Shown piece by piece: positions 11,875 to 23,300 of a DNA stretch of 64,000 nucleotides (position 1 is its first letter; each line of letters opens with the position of its first letter). The translations under genes and the position numbers were made by a program. Under the pieces are notes generated by a model, which made no database searches, had not been told where the DNA came from, and saw nothing but the letters and a program-made list of their open reading frames with translations. The stretch is from Cricetomys ansorgei (lineage: Eukaryota > Chordata > Mammalia > Rodentia > Nesomyidae). Where the stretch lies: positions 17,327,501-17,391,500 of the forward strand of contig JAMJFZ010001133.1 of NCBI GenBank assembly GCA_026225945.1. Reading direction: 5' to 3'.

Positions 11875-11990
11875 CGGCTGTGTGATGGGAATGTTACTGA
11901 GTGTGCCAAGCCTGTGTTTCATCATCAGTACAGTGGGGATGCCTTAGTGTGGGCTTCATGCAGCTGCTTTGAAGGCTGGAGGAAAGGATG
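11875..11990 (+). repeat. Probable MIR fragment
   Basis: GTTTCATCATCAGTACAGTG followed by GGGATGCC corresponds to the MIR core TTTCCTCATCTGTAAAATGG, with a plausible upstream GTGTGATGGGAA block. It is strongly diverged. Confidence 0.4.
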
Positions 11991-14039
11991 CTTAGCTTGT
12001 GCAGAGAGATGGGGTGCTCTTGAAGCAGAATTTAAGACAGGAATTCATGTGAGGTAATTTATGCTAGTTTCCAGAGGGTGATCTAAGGCAAAGCAGAGGG
12101 CATTGGTTGAAGGAAAGCAAGGAAGCTAAGGTCATACCCAGTGCATCTGGGTGAACACCCACAGGGGTCTGGAGATAATGTAGACTGAGGGAGATAGTTA
12201 TTTGAGGGCTGTGCCTGGGGCATAGGGCTTAAATTTTAATATCCTCGGGTCCTAGTGCACTCAGGTCTTCTAAGCTGCAGAAGACTGAGGCCTGTGTGCA
12301 CAGCAGACCACTGCCCTGCTGACAGGAGTGAGCACACACTAGGAACTGTGTTTGGGAGAAAGAGTAAGGGGAGCACCAGGAGCAATGAGATACTACAACA
12401 GGGCACTAGCCGTGGCGGCTGCAGCAGGTTAGTGACTCGCACGTCGGAGGCCTTTGGGAAGAGCAATAGAGATAGATTTAGGATATTCAAGGCACCCATT
12501 TGTCCAATTTCCATGGCCCGCCCCTTCCTGCATCAGTTCTTAAATGCCATGTGGTGTGGTGTCTCCTCTGGAAACTAGCACCTGTGTCCTCTCACAGGCC
12601 TTGAGCATTTTTGCACAGTGGCTAAGATTCCCTCACCATGCCATAGACTGGATTGGAAAACAGGGACAGAAGCTTACAGGGGACCAGGCTAGCCCTGGAG
12701 TGAGTAGAGTCTTCTGGGTGAGAGGAGATGGGAATATCAGACAGGGGTGGGAGGAAGCACCAAAGTCACTAATGTGACAGTGATCTGACAACAGGTCGGA
12801 AAGGTAGGGCGGCAAGAAACAGCAAGCCCTACTTCTCATAAGAAGTTAGCCATGGTCAGGACATTCACTAGCATGGAAAGCATAGGAGAAATGGGTAAGA
12901 GGTGAAAGAAAACCCAGTATGGGATCTTTTCTGTTTGTAATGTATGAGGAAACAGTAAACAGTCCATGGGGTTGGCCCTGACTACACCTTGGGGAAGGCA
13001 GCTTGCTTAGTCATAGCCTGGCATTCCGCTGTCGCTGTCCAGAAGCTGACATAGGACCCGCCATCAGGGAGAGGCAAGCCCACTGTCCAGTCTGGCCACC
13101 GATTAGAGGTTCAAAGGGTGAACATGGGGAAAAGACGTTATGGCTTGGGTCTCTGCAGAAGGGAGCACCGCTTGCTCTCCTTGCCGTTCCTCCAGTGGCT
13201 CAGTCTAGAAGCTCTCTGGTCGTAGCAGTTAAGACACTGCTGAAAAGGCTGGGGAGAGACTTCTGAACTTTCAGCTTTATCCTCACACCATGCTCTCCTG
13301 TCCTCATCACTCAAGACGCAGGGATCCAGCTTCCTTCTGCTGGCACCTGTGCTACTTCCCTGATGCCTCTTCCTTAGTGGGAATTAACATATTCCAGCAG
13401 CAATGATTTGCCGGTGGATGAAGGAAGTTGATATTTAATTACCTTAGCTTCCTTGCTGTTGGGTAGAAGCATCTGAAAGGGCATGTTCTTCCCTGGCCCC
13501 CTTGTTCGTGTTGGTTAGTGGTACTGTAGCATTCTGAGTTTCTAGAAAGTTCTATTTCCTGCTGGACAGCATTGAGCTCTCACTTCTCAGGTAGCTGGAT
13601 GACTTCTCAGTAGCTTCGGATGTGGACAGTTGGAGCCAACACACGACTCAGCTGTCAGAGCCTGAGGGGACTTTAATTACAGAAAGCATTAGACATCATG
13701 GGAGATGTTTCTAAGCTTTTCAAACTGTAGATTCCATCTGGAAAATCTCAGAAAGGTTGGCCATGTGGTGTGTTCCGTATGACATAACCCATGCTTAACA
13801 CTCCTGCTCACGTTCCCAGACACTGAAAACTGCATTTCAGGACATTCTTATCCCGAATGTCTGGAGCCCTTATGGAAAACCTTCTCAAAGCGTTGGTGCT
13901 CGAGTCCAAATTCAGCATGCGACCCTTCTTTTGGGCTTTTCCTCTTAAAACATCCATGTGGTCCCAGGATCTTAGAGTCTCTGGAGATTCCTTCACTCTC
14001 TTGCCCGCCCCCATAGTCAGGTGGTAATCGCCACTTAAA
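11991..14039. other. Unassigned non-coding sequence
   Basis: About 2 kb without recognisable repeats or exons. Open frames are short and unremarkable. Confidence 0.4.
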
Positions 14040-14440
14040 AACATTAAGATTGGTGCAGTAAAAATGATTTACGAATATTAATTCTTTTTATAGCAGGTCA
14101 TAATGTGAGTTGCAGAACAAACAGAATATGGTTTCTTTACAGCACCGTACTGCACATGAAAACGGGGTTGCGAGTTGTGGAAATTATTAGCTGGAGATGC
14201 TAGTTTGGAAACTAATTTGTTTAGAATGACTTTGCTCTTAACACGCCAGACACCCCAAGTTTGTGGGCCGTCTGTTCTCAAAAGGAAGGACCATGAATTT
14301 TATAGCTATCGTGTTGTTCTTCATCAGCAACATTAGCCAAAGAATTTTAAAAACATGCTCTTAAAGCGCAAAGCCGCAAGCACTGAGGTGGCTACTCTTC
14401 AAAAGGAGGATTCTGCAGGCTTTCTGAAGTTATCATTTAA
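14040..14440. promoter_or_regulatory. Repeat-free stretch, candidate conserved element
   Basis: AT-rich unique sequence has TAAT cores (AATATTAATTC near 14075, AAACTAATTTG near 14209) and no repeat signature. The regulatory role is inferred from texture alone. Confidence 0.25.
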
Positions 14441-14469
14441 AAATAGCCTTCCGACTCTAGAGGCAGCAG

Positions 14470-14715
14470 GGTGAAAGCACTTGCAGTACAAGCGTGAGGA
14501 GATGAGTTCAGATCTTCAGAAGCTCTGTAAAGCCAGACACAGTAGCTGGTGCCTGCGACCTCAGTACTCCGTGGGGAGATAGGCAGGGCTAGGTTACCCA
14601 GGTGTCTTCCATAATGAAGGATTAGAAACCTCGTCTCAAACAGAATGGAAGGCGAGTACTAAGACCTGAAGCTGTCCTCTGACCTCCATAAGTACACTTT
14701 GGCATGTGCATGCTT

Positions 14716-14716
<1 letters not shown>
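14470..14716 (+). repeat. B4/B3-type composite SINE
   Basis: A tRNA-like head (GTGAAAGCACTTGCAGTACA) is followed by a GATGAGTTCAGATC block, then a B1-related segment (CTGGTGCCTGCGACCTCAG). It ends in CTGTCCTCTGACCTCCATA, the usual rodent B3/B4 end. The microsatellites directly downstream grew from its tail. Confidence 0.7.

Positions 14717-14764
<48 letters not shown>
14717..14764 (+). repeat. (CT)n microsatellite
   Basis: More than twenty CT units run with one small interruption near the end. Confidence 0.95.

Positions 14765-14765
<1 letters not shown>

Positions 14766-14797
<32 letters not shown>
14766..14797 (+). repeat. (CA)n microsatellite
   Basis: About sixteen CA units directly follow the CT array. 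A short stretch of ACC/CAA-type triplets then runs to about 14840. Confidence 0.95.
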
Positions 14798-14799
<2 letters not shown>

Positions 14800-14919
14800 C
14801 TACCACTCCCACCACCACCAGCAGCAATAACAACAACCAACACTGAAAATTCTTACTTCACCTTAGCCAAACTCTGAGAATCGATGACTGGATAGTCACT
14901 TCTCCACAAGTCCTCATCT

Positions 14920-15290
14920 ATTCTAATTTGCTTTTTGCTGCTATGACACATACAATGACCCAAAACAACTTAGAGAGGAAAGGTCTATGGTCTATCACTG
15001 AGGGAAGTCAAGGCAGGCATTCAAAGCAGGAACACAGAAGCAGATACCCTGGAGCAAAGATGTTTACAGATTGCTCTCTGGCTTGTTCACTAGCTCTTGC
15101 TCAGCTAACTTTCTTACCCAGCCCAGGCCCACCTGCCTAGGGACAGTGCTGCCCACAGTGGGCTGGGCCCTCCCACACCAGTCTTCCGTCAAGGTAATCT
15201 CTCACTGACACGGCATGAGCCATTCTTTTATTGAGATTCTCTCTTCCCAGGTGACTCTAGGTTGTATCGAGTTGACTGACAATAAACATT
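14920..15290. repeat. Rodent interspersed repeat (L1 3'-end type, family unsure)
   Basis: The element opens with TTGCTTTTTGCTGCTATGAC and passes through a GAGGAAAGG block and a CACAGTGGGCTGGGCCCTCC block. It ends in GTGACTCTAGGTTGTATCGA and GTTGACTGAC. The order matches a common rodent repeat whose 3' part is also at 3155-3285. A related copy lies at 18190-18570. Confidence 0.6.
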
Positions 15291-15449
15291 TACCAGGACA
15301 TCATCTTTACCTCTTCTTTAAAGGTATATCCTCAGAAGTCACAGGTGCGCTAAATTCTTTTTGCCGTCGTTTCAGAATTTTGCACCATGATCCCTTTTCT
15401 GACAGTCTCTCTTTTCTTGACATCAGCTAGATAAATCTTGATGGGAAAA

Positions 15450-15662
15450 AAGCTGAACTTAGTCATGGCATCAGAGGTTCAATGCCAACTCTACTTTTTA
15501 TACTGTGACTGGGCAAGTTAGTTAACCTCAGAGTCTTCAATTCTACAGTAGGGTAACAGTTGTACCTACCTTGAGGGTGGTGATGAAGGTGAGCAACTCC
15601 GGGTACATGAATCATGGCCACATTGCCTGACATGTTAATGCTTGTGTTGTTATTCTATTATG
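15450..15662 (+). repeat. MIR SINE
   Basis: Recognisable in order are AATGCCAACTCTACTTTTTA, TGTGACTGGGCAAGTTAGTT, AACCTCAGAGTCTTCAATTC, TACCTACCTTGAGGG and a tail with TTGCCTGACATG. This is a close match to the MIR body through its core. Confidence 0.9.
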
Positions 15663-15664
15663 TA

Positions 15665-16920
15665 TTGGCCCAGTAACATCTTCTCCAGTTTAATACCTTC
15701 CTGCTATACTTTTTGACAGCTGATGCTTGGTTTTGATGTTTGAGCAATCAGGTTCCAGCTTTAATATTTTATACTTGATTTAAAAACTCTTCCAATTCTA
15801 TGGAATGATTTGGTAGTATTAGTGTTAGTTATTTGGACATCTGGTAGAATTTTGTAGTGAATCTGTCTGGGCCTGTAGTTTTTTTAATTGGGAGATATTT
15901 TTGAAGTATATTATTGCTTTGACCTTGCTGCTGGGTATAGATCCGTTTCAATTATTTTTCATATTATTTAATGTTGGTAGGTCATATGTCCCAGAAATCC
16001 ATCCATTTCTTTTAGACTTACCTGCTTTAGTGTAATACAGGTTTTAAAAGTATGTTCTTAATTATTTTCTGAATTTCACTAGCTCCTATTTTATGTCAGT
16101 CTCCCTTTTCATCTGTAACTTTATTAATTTGGACTTCTGTTCTCTTTCTTTTGTCTAAAGGTTTATCAATTTTACCTTTTCAAAGAATTGTTTCATTCAT
16201 TCTTTGCATTGATTTTTTGTTGTTGCTGTTTATTGCACGACTTTGTGCTCTGATCTTAATTATTTCCCTCTTTCCACTGGTTGGGATTGGTTTGTTCTTG
16301 TTTTCCTAAGCCCTTATCGTAGAGCATTAATACCCGAAGTCTGTAAATCTCAATGTTTTGTACAGACATTTAGCGTTCCAGACTTCCCTCTTAGGATGGT
16401 ATGCCATAGACTTCAGTGTGCTGTGTGTTGATTTTCATTCAATTCTAGGACATGTTTTATTTCTTTCTTAATTTCTCTAGTGACTCTTTTATCATTCAAC
16501 CATATACTGCTTAATCTCTGTGAGTTAGTGTGATTTCTGTGATGGCTCTTGCTGTTGATAGCAGACTCTGTTCCGTCACAGTTAGGTAGAATACGGATTG
16601 TGACTTACATAGGCCGAGATTTGTCAAGACTTGCTTTGTGTCCTGATTTTTTTTTTTTTTTCCTGATCAGCATCATTGACAAAGAATGAAAGCTCTATTC
16701 CTTTTACTTTTTCCTTTTACTTGAAAGCGTTCTTCAATTTTGCTTTATGATGTAGGATATCGAACCTTTGGTGATCATTTTTAAATCTGCTTATTTTCTG
16801 TTTGTACAGAAAAAATAGATTTGGATGTTTATTAAGTCATGACAATAAAAAAAGGAAATTCTTTACAGTCTCAAAGTTACAGTTTCTGCATTTTCCTTTA
16901 TTCTATCATTTCGACTACCA
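15665..16920 (-). mobile_element. L1 LINE fragment, ORF2 region
   Basis: About 1.25 kb of T-rich antisense L1 ORF2 sequence. It includes GTCTGGGCCTGTAGTTTTTT, the TTTCTTTTGTCTAAAGG block, and TTCCACTGGTTGGGATTGG with the following TTGTTCTTGTTTTCC. A poly-T run sits at 16647-16661. It is diverged with no intact frame, and is separated from the MIR on its left by only a few bases. Confidence 0.85.
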
Positions 16921-16924
16921 TATT

Positions 16925-17132
16925 TAATTCTTTTAAAAATTATTTATTTTTATTTTGCTTGTATGTGGGTATGCCTGAGTGCATATATGTGTACTACATG
17001 TGAGGACGTACCTGTGGAACCAGGAGACGGTGTTGGATACTTTGGAGCTGGCATTATAGGTGCTAGGAATTGAACTGAGATCCCTTGCGAGAGCAGAAGT
17101 GTTCTTAATCACTAAGATACCTCTCCAGCCCC
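16925..17132 (-). repeat. B3/B2-family SINE
   Basis: Inverted SINE: a T-rich start, a GTATGTGGG block, then GAATTGAACTGAGATCCCTT, AGCAGAAGTGTTCTTAATCA and CTCTCCAGCCCC. The last is the reversed GGGGCTGGAGAG head. Confidence 0.9.
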
Positions 17133-17744
17133 ATATGTAATTGTTATCTCTATAGAATTTAGTAGATGCTCCTTGGCTTATGATGGAGTTAAAATCTCCA
17201 AAGCCTAGAATTAATTGAAAACATCACTAGTTAGAATTGAATTTACTAAACCTAACCTACAGAATGAGCTCAGAACACTCACAGTAGCCTACACTTGGGC
17301 TTTGCCAGAGTATTAATCCTTGTGTCATGAGTCTGGGAAAAGATCGAAACTCAAATTTTGAAATAAGGTTTCACATATGTTATTTTCACATTATGATAAA
17401 GGCTAAAAATCAGTCAAACCGTTGTTAAGTCAGGAGTCATTCATTTTCTTTAAATATGTTGTAGAAATTTGAATTTTCCATAGAATGAGGCTATGGACCA
17501 AATAGTCAGTTCTTTCTCCCACTGATGACTGATGCTGTCGATGAGCCTATGTTCCCAAAGGCACCACAAGGCTAAGGTGCTGCTGTGTCTGCTGTCTTGA
17601 CCATTTCATTGCCTTCCATTTTAACTAGAACTACATTTAGACATCTCAATACCTGATGAGAAGAATCTCCCTGCCCTTACTTTTCAAAGTAGTCTTTGCT
17701 ACCCGTGAGCCTTTATGCATCCAAACACGTTAGAACCCATTTCC
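17133..17744. other. Unassigned non-coding sequence
   Basis: About 600 bases between two B3 SINEs with no recognised element. Confidence 0.4.
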
Positions 17745-17949
17745 GTTTTATGGTTATTATTCGTTTCTGTGTATATCTACATAAGTTTCTGTGCATGCAA
17801 GAGCCTGTAGACACCAGAAGAAGGCATCAGATTTTCTGATACTGGAGTTGCAGATAGTTGTGAGCCACCATGTGCGTGCTGGAAACTAAATGCAAGTCCT
17901 CTGCAAGAGGTACGAGCACTCTTAAGAACTCTGCCATTTTCCAGCTCCT
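17745..17949 (-). repeat. B3/B2-family SINE
   Basis: Inverted SINE with ACACCAGAAGAAGGCATCAG, ATAGTTGTGAGCCACCATGT, GAGCACTCTTAAGAACTCTG and a diverged head TTTTCCAGCTCC. Confidence 0.9.
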
Positions 17950-18189
17950 AGAATCCATATAATTATGCTTAAATTATAATTGAAATTATATTACTATTTA
18001 ACTTAATTTGGGGCATACTAATGTCAGTCTGTTGTTAAATTACCCCAATCCTGGGTGTTCCATTTATGTAAGTCTTCTTTCACCTCCTTGAATGCAATTT
18101 ACATTTTTTCTTAAAAGATCCATCCATGTAGCCTTTATGAAATTATTGTCCTGAAACACTCATGGTATTTGCCACTATGATAAGTTTAA

Positions 18190-18570
18190 ATATGTTCTTG
18201 TATTATTTATGTTTCAGTTGCTATGATAAAAATCTCATGATCAAAATCAACTTAAGGGAAAAGGAGTTTATTTTGGCCTGCAGTTCCAGAGGAAGAGGAC
18301 ATAATGGCAGAGAAAGCATGGCACACTATCAGGAGCAGAACAATTCCTGATCATGCTTTTGATCCACATGGAAAGCCTAGAGAGAGTGGGGTGGAGGGTA
18401 AAGAAAAAGAAGTAAGTGGGGCAAGGCTATAAACCTCAGATTTCTCACCTGGTAATATACTTCCTTTAGCAAGACCCTACCTCCTAAAGGTGCCACACAC
18501 AGCAGCACCAGGAGATCACGTGTTCAGGTGCATGAGCCTCTGGACTCAGTCTTATATTCAAACCCCCGTA
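18190..18570. repeat. Rodent interspersed repeat (L1 3'-end type, family unsure)
   Basis: TCAGTTGCTATGATAAAAAT, CTGCAGTTCCAGAGGAAGAG and the GACCCTACCTCCTAAAGGTG block recur in the same order as in many rodent repeats of this type. The ending block seen at 15.13-15.29 kb is absent. It overlaps a 62-codon frame of no significance. Confidence 0.55.
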
Positions 18571-18659
18571 TTTCTAATTTAACTATACAGTAATAGCTAT
18601 TGATTTTAAAGACTTAAATAACTAAATAAGAGGCAAACAAACAACTCAATTTTTAAAAT

Positions 18660-19425
18660 GAGCTAAATAAATGAACACAAAGTTCTCAAAAGAAAAAACA
18701 GAGGTCAGTAAATATTTCAAAATGTGTCCAACAGGATATTTTGTCTCAACCTACTCAGAATGCCCATCACCAAGAAAATGGGAAAAAAGCAACACAGCAA
18801 CAACAAAAATCTCTTTAGACTGTTAGTGGGAGTGTGAACTGGTACAGACGCTATAAAAGTCAGCATGAAGCTTTCTAAAAAACTAAAAATAAAACAACCA
18901 TATGACCCAGCTATTCCTCTCCTGGGCATGCTAAAGGATTCTATACCCTGCCACAGAAACACCACAGTGTTTATGTTCACTGCTGCTCTATTCACAAGAA
19001 CCAAGAAATGGACTTACCCTTACTGTCCATTAACTGATAATGACAATGTGGCACATATGCACAATGGAATTTTATTCAGGAGTAAAGAAACATTAAATTA
19101 TGAAATTTTCAAGAAAATAAATGTAACTGAAAAATATTTTTAAAGTGGGGTAATCCTGGCTCGGCAAGACAAATGCTTCTTCTCTCATATGGGGTTCCAA
19201 CCTTCTATGTCTTATATATGCGTATTTATGTGGGGATAAACACGAGCAGAGGCTAGGGAAGCAGCCCATAGGAAGTGGGGGAAGTAGATCATATATGATA
19301 TGAAAACAGGAGGGGAAATGACTGGGAGTGGACCAGGAGGAGAGAGACCAAATAGAACTAAGTCTGTGCAAAAAGGCCACAAGGAAGCCTCCTAGTTTGT
19401 AAACTAATTTTAAAATAAAATAAAA
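18660..19425 (+). mobile_element. L1 LINE 3' end with A-rich tail
   Basis: Sense-strand L1 3' sequence: ACTAAAAATAAAACAACCAT, ATGACCCAGCTATTCC, GCTGCTCTATTCACAAGAAC and CACAATGGAATTTTATTCAG. It ends in an A-rich tail (AAAATAAAATAAAATA) at about 19410-19425. It is 5'-truncated, as most L1 copies are. The short open frame inside is non-functional. Confidence 0.88.
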
Positions 19426-19470
19426 TAGGACATGGTGGCATATGCCTTTAATCTTGGCACTTCACTTGCC
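19426..19470 (+). repeat. B1 SINE 5' fragment
   Basis: GACATGGTGGCATATGCCTT followed by TAATCTTGGCAC is the start of B1 (7SL-derived), cut short. It sits right at the end of the L1 tail. Confidence 0.65.
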
Positions 19471-19968
19471 CCAGGGAGTTAGCTAGGTTTCTAGTAGCAG
19501 GCATGATTTTTCTCTTATTGAGTAGGTTCTAAGTCCAGTTAGAGAGATGTTGGGTACCGCCAAGGCATTGTGTGCGTTACTGTACCTTCAAGGTTATCAC
19601 GCCGTGCTGGTCATTGCAGTGTTTCATAGGCACCCTAGTTGCATAGGGCTATTGGTTGCTTTCCTCCCTTGTGGGTGTGTGTGGTGCTTTCTTGTACCAT
19701 AAAAGCCAGTCCTCATGCAGGAGGCTTTCAGGTCAGTTCTAGCTCAAGTGCCTCCAAGCCCTGTGTCTGAAGTGTATTGTGTCTTCAGTACTGAGGATTT
19801 ATCTTCCCCCTCTGGGAGGCAACCAAAGCAATGGCAATAGCAATTGTTTTAGGACTCTCTTGGACAACCCTGACAACAACTCAAAAGGGGGCTGAGCTTG
19901 CCCAACATTGGAGTTTTCATTAGTCTATGGCATTGTCAGCCCAGATGGGAAATTTACATTACACTATT

Positions 19969-19972
<4 letters not shown>
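19471..19972. other. Unassigned non-coding sequence
   Basis: No repeat recognised. It may be part of a decayed L1, but no diagnostic block is clear. Confidence 0.35.
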
Positions 19973-20019
<47 letters not shown>

Positions 20020-20043
20020 GAGGGAGAGAGAGAGAGAGAGAGA
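19973..20043 (+). repeat. (GA)n microsatellite
   Basis: GA units run for about 70 bases with GG interruptions near 20002, 20019 and 20023. Confidence 0.95.
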
Positions 20044-21646
20044 TTTGTGTGTAGTGTATGTAAATTGAGCTAGAAATATAATGATTCCTTATGACTGTTT
20101 CAGACATCCTTACTGCTGCTTTAGCCTCCTTTGTGTCTCACTCCCTAATCAAAGTCCCCTCATTTCCCCATGTACCCTGCGATCCCCCTCTATTACGTCC
20201 CGGCCCCAGCCGTAGTCTCCCTCTGCATTCCTCATTTCTGCAATCACTTCAGGTTGTGTACTCGTATCTGAAGATGTAGAGCTGAAAACTGCAGATGGGA
20301 GAAAACATGTGGCATTTGTCTTTTGGATCTAGGGAACTCATCTCAACACTAACTTTTCTAGTTCCATTCACTGCCCTGAAAAATTCATGATTCATTTTTT
20401 TCGTTACAGCCGAATAGCATTCTATCTCCTATGTATACCACAGTTTCACTGTCCATTCATCCGTAGGTGGACACTTAGGTTGTTCACCTACCCTAGCTAC
20501 TGCGAATAGAGCGGCACACGAACATGGCTGGGAAAGTATCTGCGAGGAGGATGTCAAGTCCTTCGGGCATGTGCCAAGGAGTCACATCACTGGTTCATAG
20601 GGTAGAATTACTTTCAGTTTGTGATGGCTCTCCACAGTGATTTCTGAGTGGCTGGACCAGTTTGAAATTGCAGCAACAGTGACTGACCGTCCCCTTTTCC
20701 CACATCCTCTCTAGCTTCCGTTGCCCGATGTTTTGTAGGCCCTTCTGACTGGGATAAGATGGGGCCTTGAAGATATTTTGGATTTGCACTTCCCTATTTG
20801 CAACGAGCAATGAACATTTTTTTTTAGATATCTCTTAGACATTTTTATTTCTTTGTTTCGGTACTCTCTGTTCAGAACTTAAACCTACTTTTTGAACGGG
20901 TCACTTGGTTTTTATGATTATGTTTTTTGAGTTCTTTATATATTCTGGATATTAGTCCTGGGATTCCTCGTCATTCCGCCTACTGTTTCTTTGGCTGTTC
21001 AGAGGTTTTCTAGTTTTATGAGGGCTCATTTGTCAACTGTTGGCCTCCATTACTGGGCAAATGGAGTCCTATAGAGAAAGGCCTTCCTTACAATGGAATC
21101 CTGTAGGGTTACAGTTCTAGGAGTTTCAGGCTTCACATTTGGGTGTTTTAATCTACTATGAGTTGGTTTTTTTTGTTGTTGTTGTTTTGTTTTGTTTTTT
21201 GTTTTCATTGTTGTTGCTATTTTTACAAGGTGATTGATTCGGGTCTAATTTCATTCTTCTACGTGTAGACATCTAGCATTCCTAACATCAATTATTAAAA
21301 CTATTATCTTTGCTCCTGTGTATGTCTTTGGCATCTATGTTGAGTATTAAGTGGCTGTAGGTGTGCATACTTGTGTTGGATATTCAATTTTATTCCGTTG
21401 GTGTATATCTGTTTTCATGCCAGGACTTTGTTCTTTATTGCTATGGTTCTGTAATATGTCTTAAGATCTCAAATGACAATCCCTCCAGCACCATTCTTTT
21501 CGCTCAGGATTATTTTAGCTATCTGGGGTCTTTTGAAGATCTTGATTGGGATTGTGTTGTAATTGTAAATGGCTTCTGGTTGAATAGTAATTTTTACAGT
21601 ATTAATTCTGTCAATCCATGAGTGTGGGGCACCTTTCCGTTTTCTG

Positions 21647-22298
21647 TCATCTTTCTCTTATCTCTTTCTCCAGGGATTTAAAGTTTTCATGGTAGAGGTC
21701 TCTGACCTGCTTAGTTAGGCTTATTCCTAGATGTTTCAGTTTCTTTGAGATATTAAAACTGGGAGTATGCCTATGACCTCTTTCTCTGTGTCTGCTGCTC
21801 GTGTGCAGAAAGGCTAATGATGTATGCACACTGATTCCGTGCCCTGCCACCTCACTGAAGTTGTTATCATTTCTAGTTTTCTGGCACAAATGTTGGCTTC
21901 TCTTACCTGCAAGAAGAAAACATTTGATTTCTTCTCTTTGAATGGTATCCCTTTAATTTCCTTCTCTTTTTGCCTATTGGTCCATATAGCGCTTCAAGCA
22001 CAGCATTGAAAAGGAGTGGAGGAGAGTGTTCATCCCTGTCTTGTTCCATATTTCAGTGGCATGGCATCAAGTTTTTCTCCATTTCAGATGACAATGGGTT
22101 AGGTTTCTTATATACAGCTCTTGTTACGTGGACGCATGTTCCCTGTGCTCCTACTGTCTCTAGGACTTCTATCATGAAGGCATGCTGAATTCCATCAAAG
22201 GTTATTTCTGCATCTATTGAGAGGATCAAGTGGGGTATTTCATCTTTAAGTCCATTTACACGGCTTATTGCATTTACTGAATGAGTGTATTGAATCAT
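21647..22298 (-). pseudogene. Broken L1 ORF2 reverse transcriptase
   Basis: Two separate minus-strand frames give clear L1 ORF2 protein relics. The upstream one (about 22108-22240) reads IPHLILSIDAEITFDGIQH and continues GTCVHVTRAVYKKP. This corresponds to the reverse transcriptase block in which the aspartate of SIDAE is a catalytic-region residue. The downstream one (about 21650-21745) reads KKLKHLGISLTKQVRDLYHE, a typical segment after the reverse transcriptase core. The frame shifts between them, and the FADD-type catalytic motif expected in the interval is not in an open frame. It cannot encode a working enzyme. Confidence 0.88.
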
Positions 22299-22552
22299 CC
22301 CTGCATCTCTTGGGTAAAGCCAACTCGGTCACAGTGACAGTCTTTGTGATGAATGTCTGTATTTAGCTTACAACTATTTTATTGAAGATTTTTGAATCTA
22401 TGTTCATCAGGGATATTGTCCTATAGTTTTTTTCTTCTTATTTGTGTTTTTACCTGGTTTCTGGAAGTAGCATGATACTGGAGTCATACAAGGAATTTGG
22501 GAGTGCTTTATCTCTTTCTCTATTTTTGGATAGTTTAAAAAAGATTGCCATA

Positions 22553-22709
22553 GCTGGGTGGTGGGTGGTGGTGCATACCTTTAATCCCAGCATTTGGGAG
22601 GCAGAGGCAGGAGGATCTTTGCGAGTTCAAGGCCAGCTTGTTCTGCAGAGTGAGTTCCTGGACAGCCAGAGTTATAACAGGGAAACTTTGTCTTGAAAAA
22701 AAATTTTAA
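22553..22709 (+). mobile_element. B1 SINE inserted in the L1
   Basis: Near full-length B1: GGTGGTGCATACCTTTAATC, CCAGCATTTGGGAGGCAGAG, GAGTTCAAGGCCAGC and an A-rich tail. It is flanked by a 16-base target-site duplication, AAAAAAGATTGCCATA at 22537-22552 and AAAAAAGATTGTCATA at 22710-22725 (one mismatch). The insertion postdates the L1. Confidence 0.95.
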
Positions 22710-23300
22710 AAAAAAGATTGTCATAAATCTTTGAAAGTCTAGTAGAATTCTGAGAGGCCATCTCCTTCTGGACATTTTAGTTGTAAGGCTTTTGATTACC
22801 GTCCAGCCTCATCTGTTAGGGGCCTGTTGAGGCTGTTGATTTTTCTTGATTTAATGTTGGCTGTTTGGGTGAATCTAGAAATTCGTCCATTCCTTTGAGA
22901 TTTTCCAGCTTCCTGGACTTCAGGTTTGATAGTATTCCCTTATAACACTGTGAATTTTTTGTGTCAGTTGTGATATTTCCCTATTCACTTCTGGTTCTCT
23001 TAATTTGAGTTCTCTCTTTCTATCTTTGATTACTTGTTTCTCTCTCAAAAGTGAGCTCTTAGATTAGTTCTTTGTGGTTTTTTTTTTATTTCTATTTTCT
23101 TTATTTCTGTTCTTTTTTTTTTTTATTTACTTATTTTTTTCTGTCTAGTGGGTTTGGATTTGTTTTTTTCTTGTTTTTCCAAATTTTTGAGCTTTTTAGT
23201 TGAGTTACTGGGTTTTTAAATTCCGACTTTACTTCACCCTGAATCCTCTTCAGTATTTCTCTCTTTGAATTCAACTTTCAAGATATGGTTTGTATTCACA

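Larger units (their letters stand above)
20085..23300 (-). mobile_element. Large L1 LINE relic, 3' UTR through ORF2
   Basis: Over 3 kb of antisense L1. The 3' UTR-like part (CACTGTCCATTCATCCGTAG, TATTCTGGATATTAGTCCTG) leads into ORF2. Minus-strand frames then give L1 ORF2 peptides. The T-rich block at 22.9-23.2 kb corresponds to the more 5' part of ORF2. A B1 at 22553-22709 is inserted inside. The element is inactivated by frameshifts and stops. Confidence 0.9.

Noticed and set aside
14622..14843. Minus-strand frames with Val-Cys and Arg-Glu runs
   Set aside because: They are the reverse translation of the CA and CT microsatellites.
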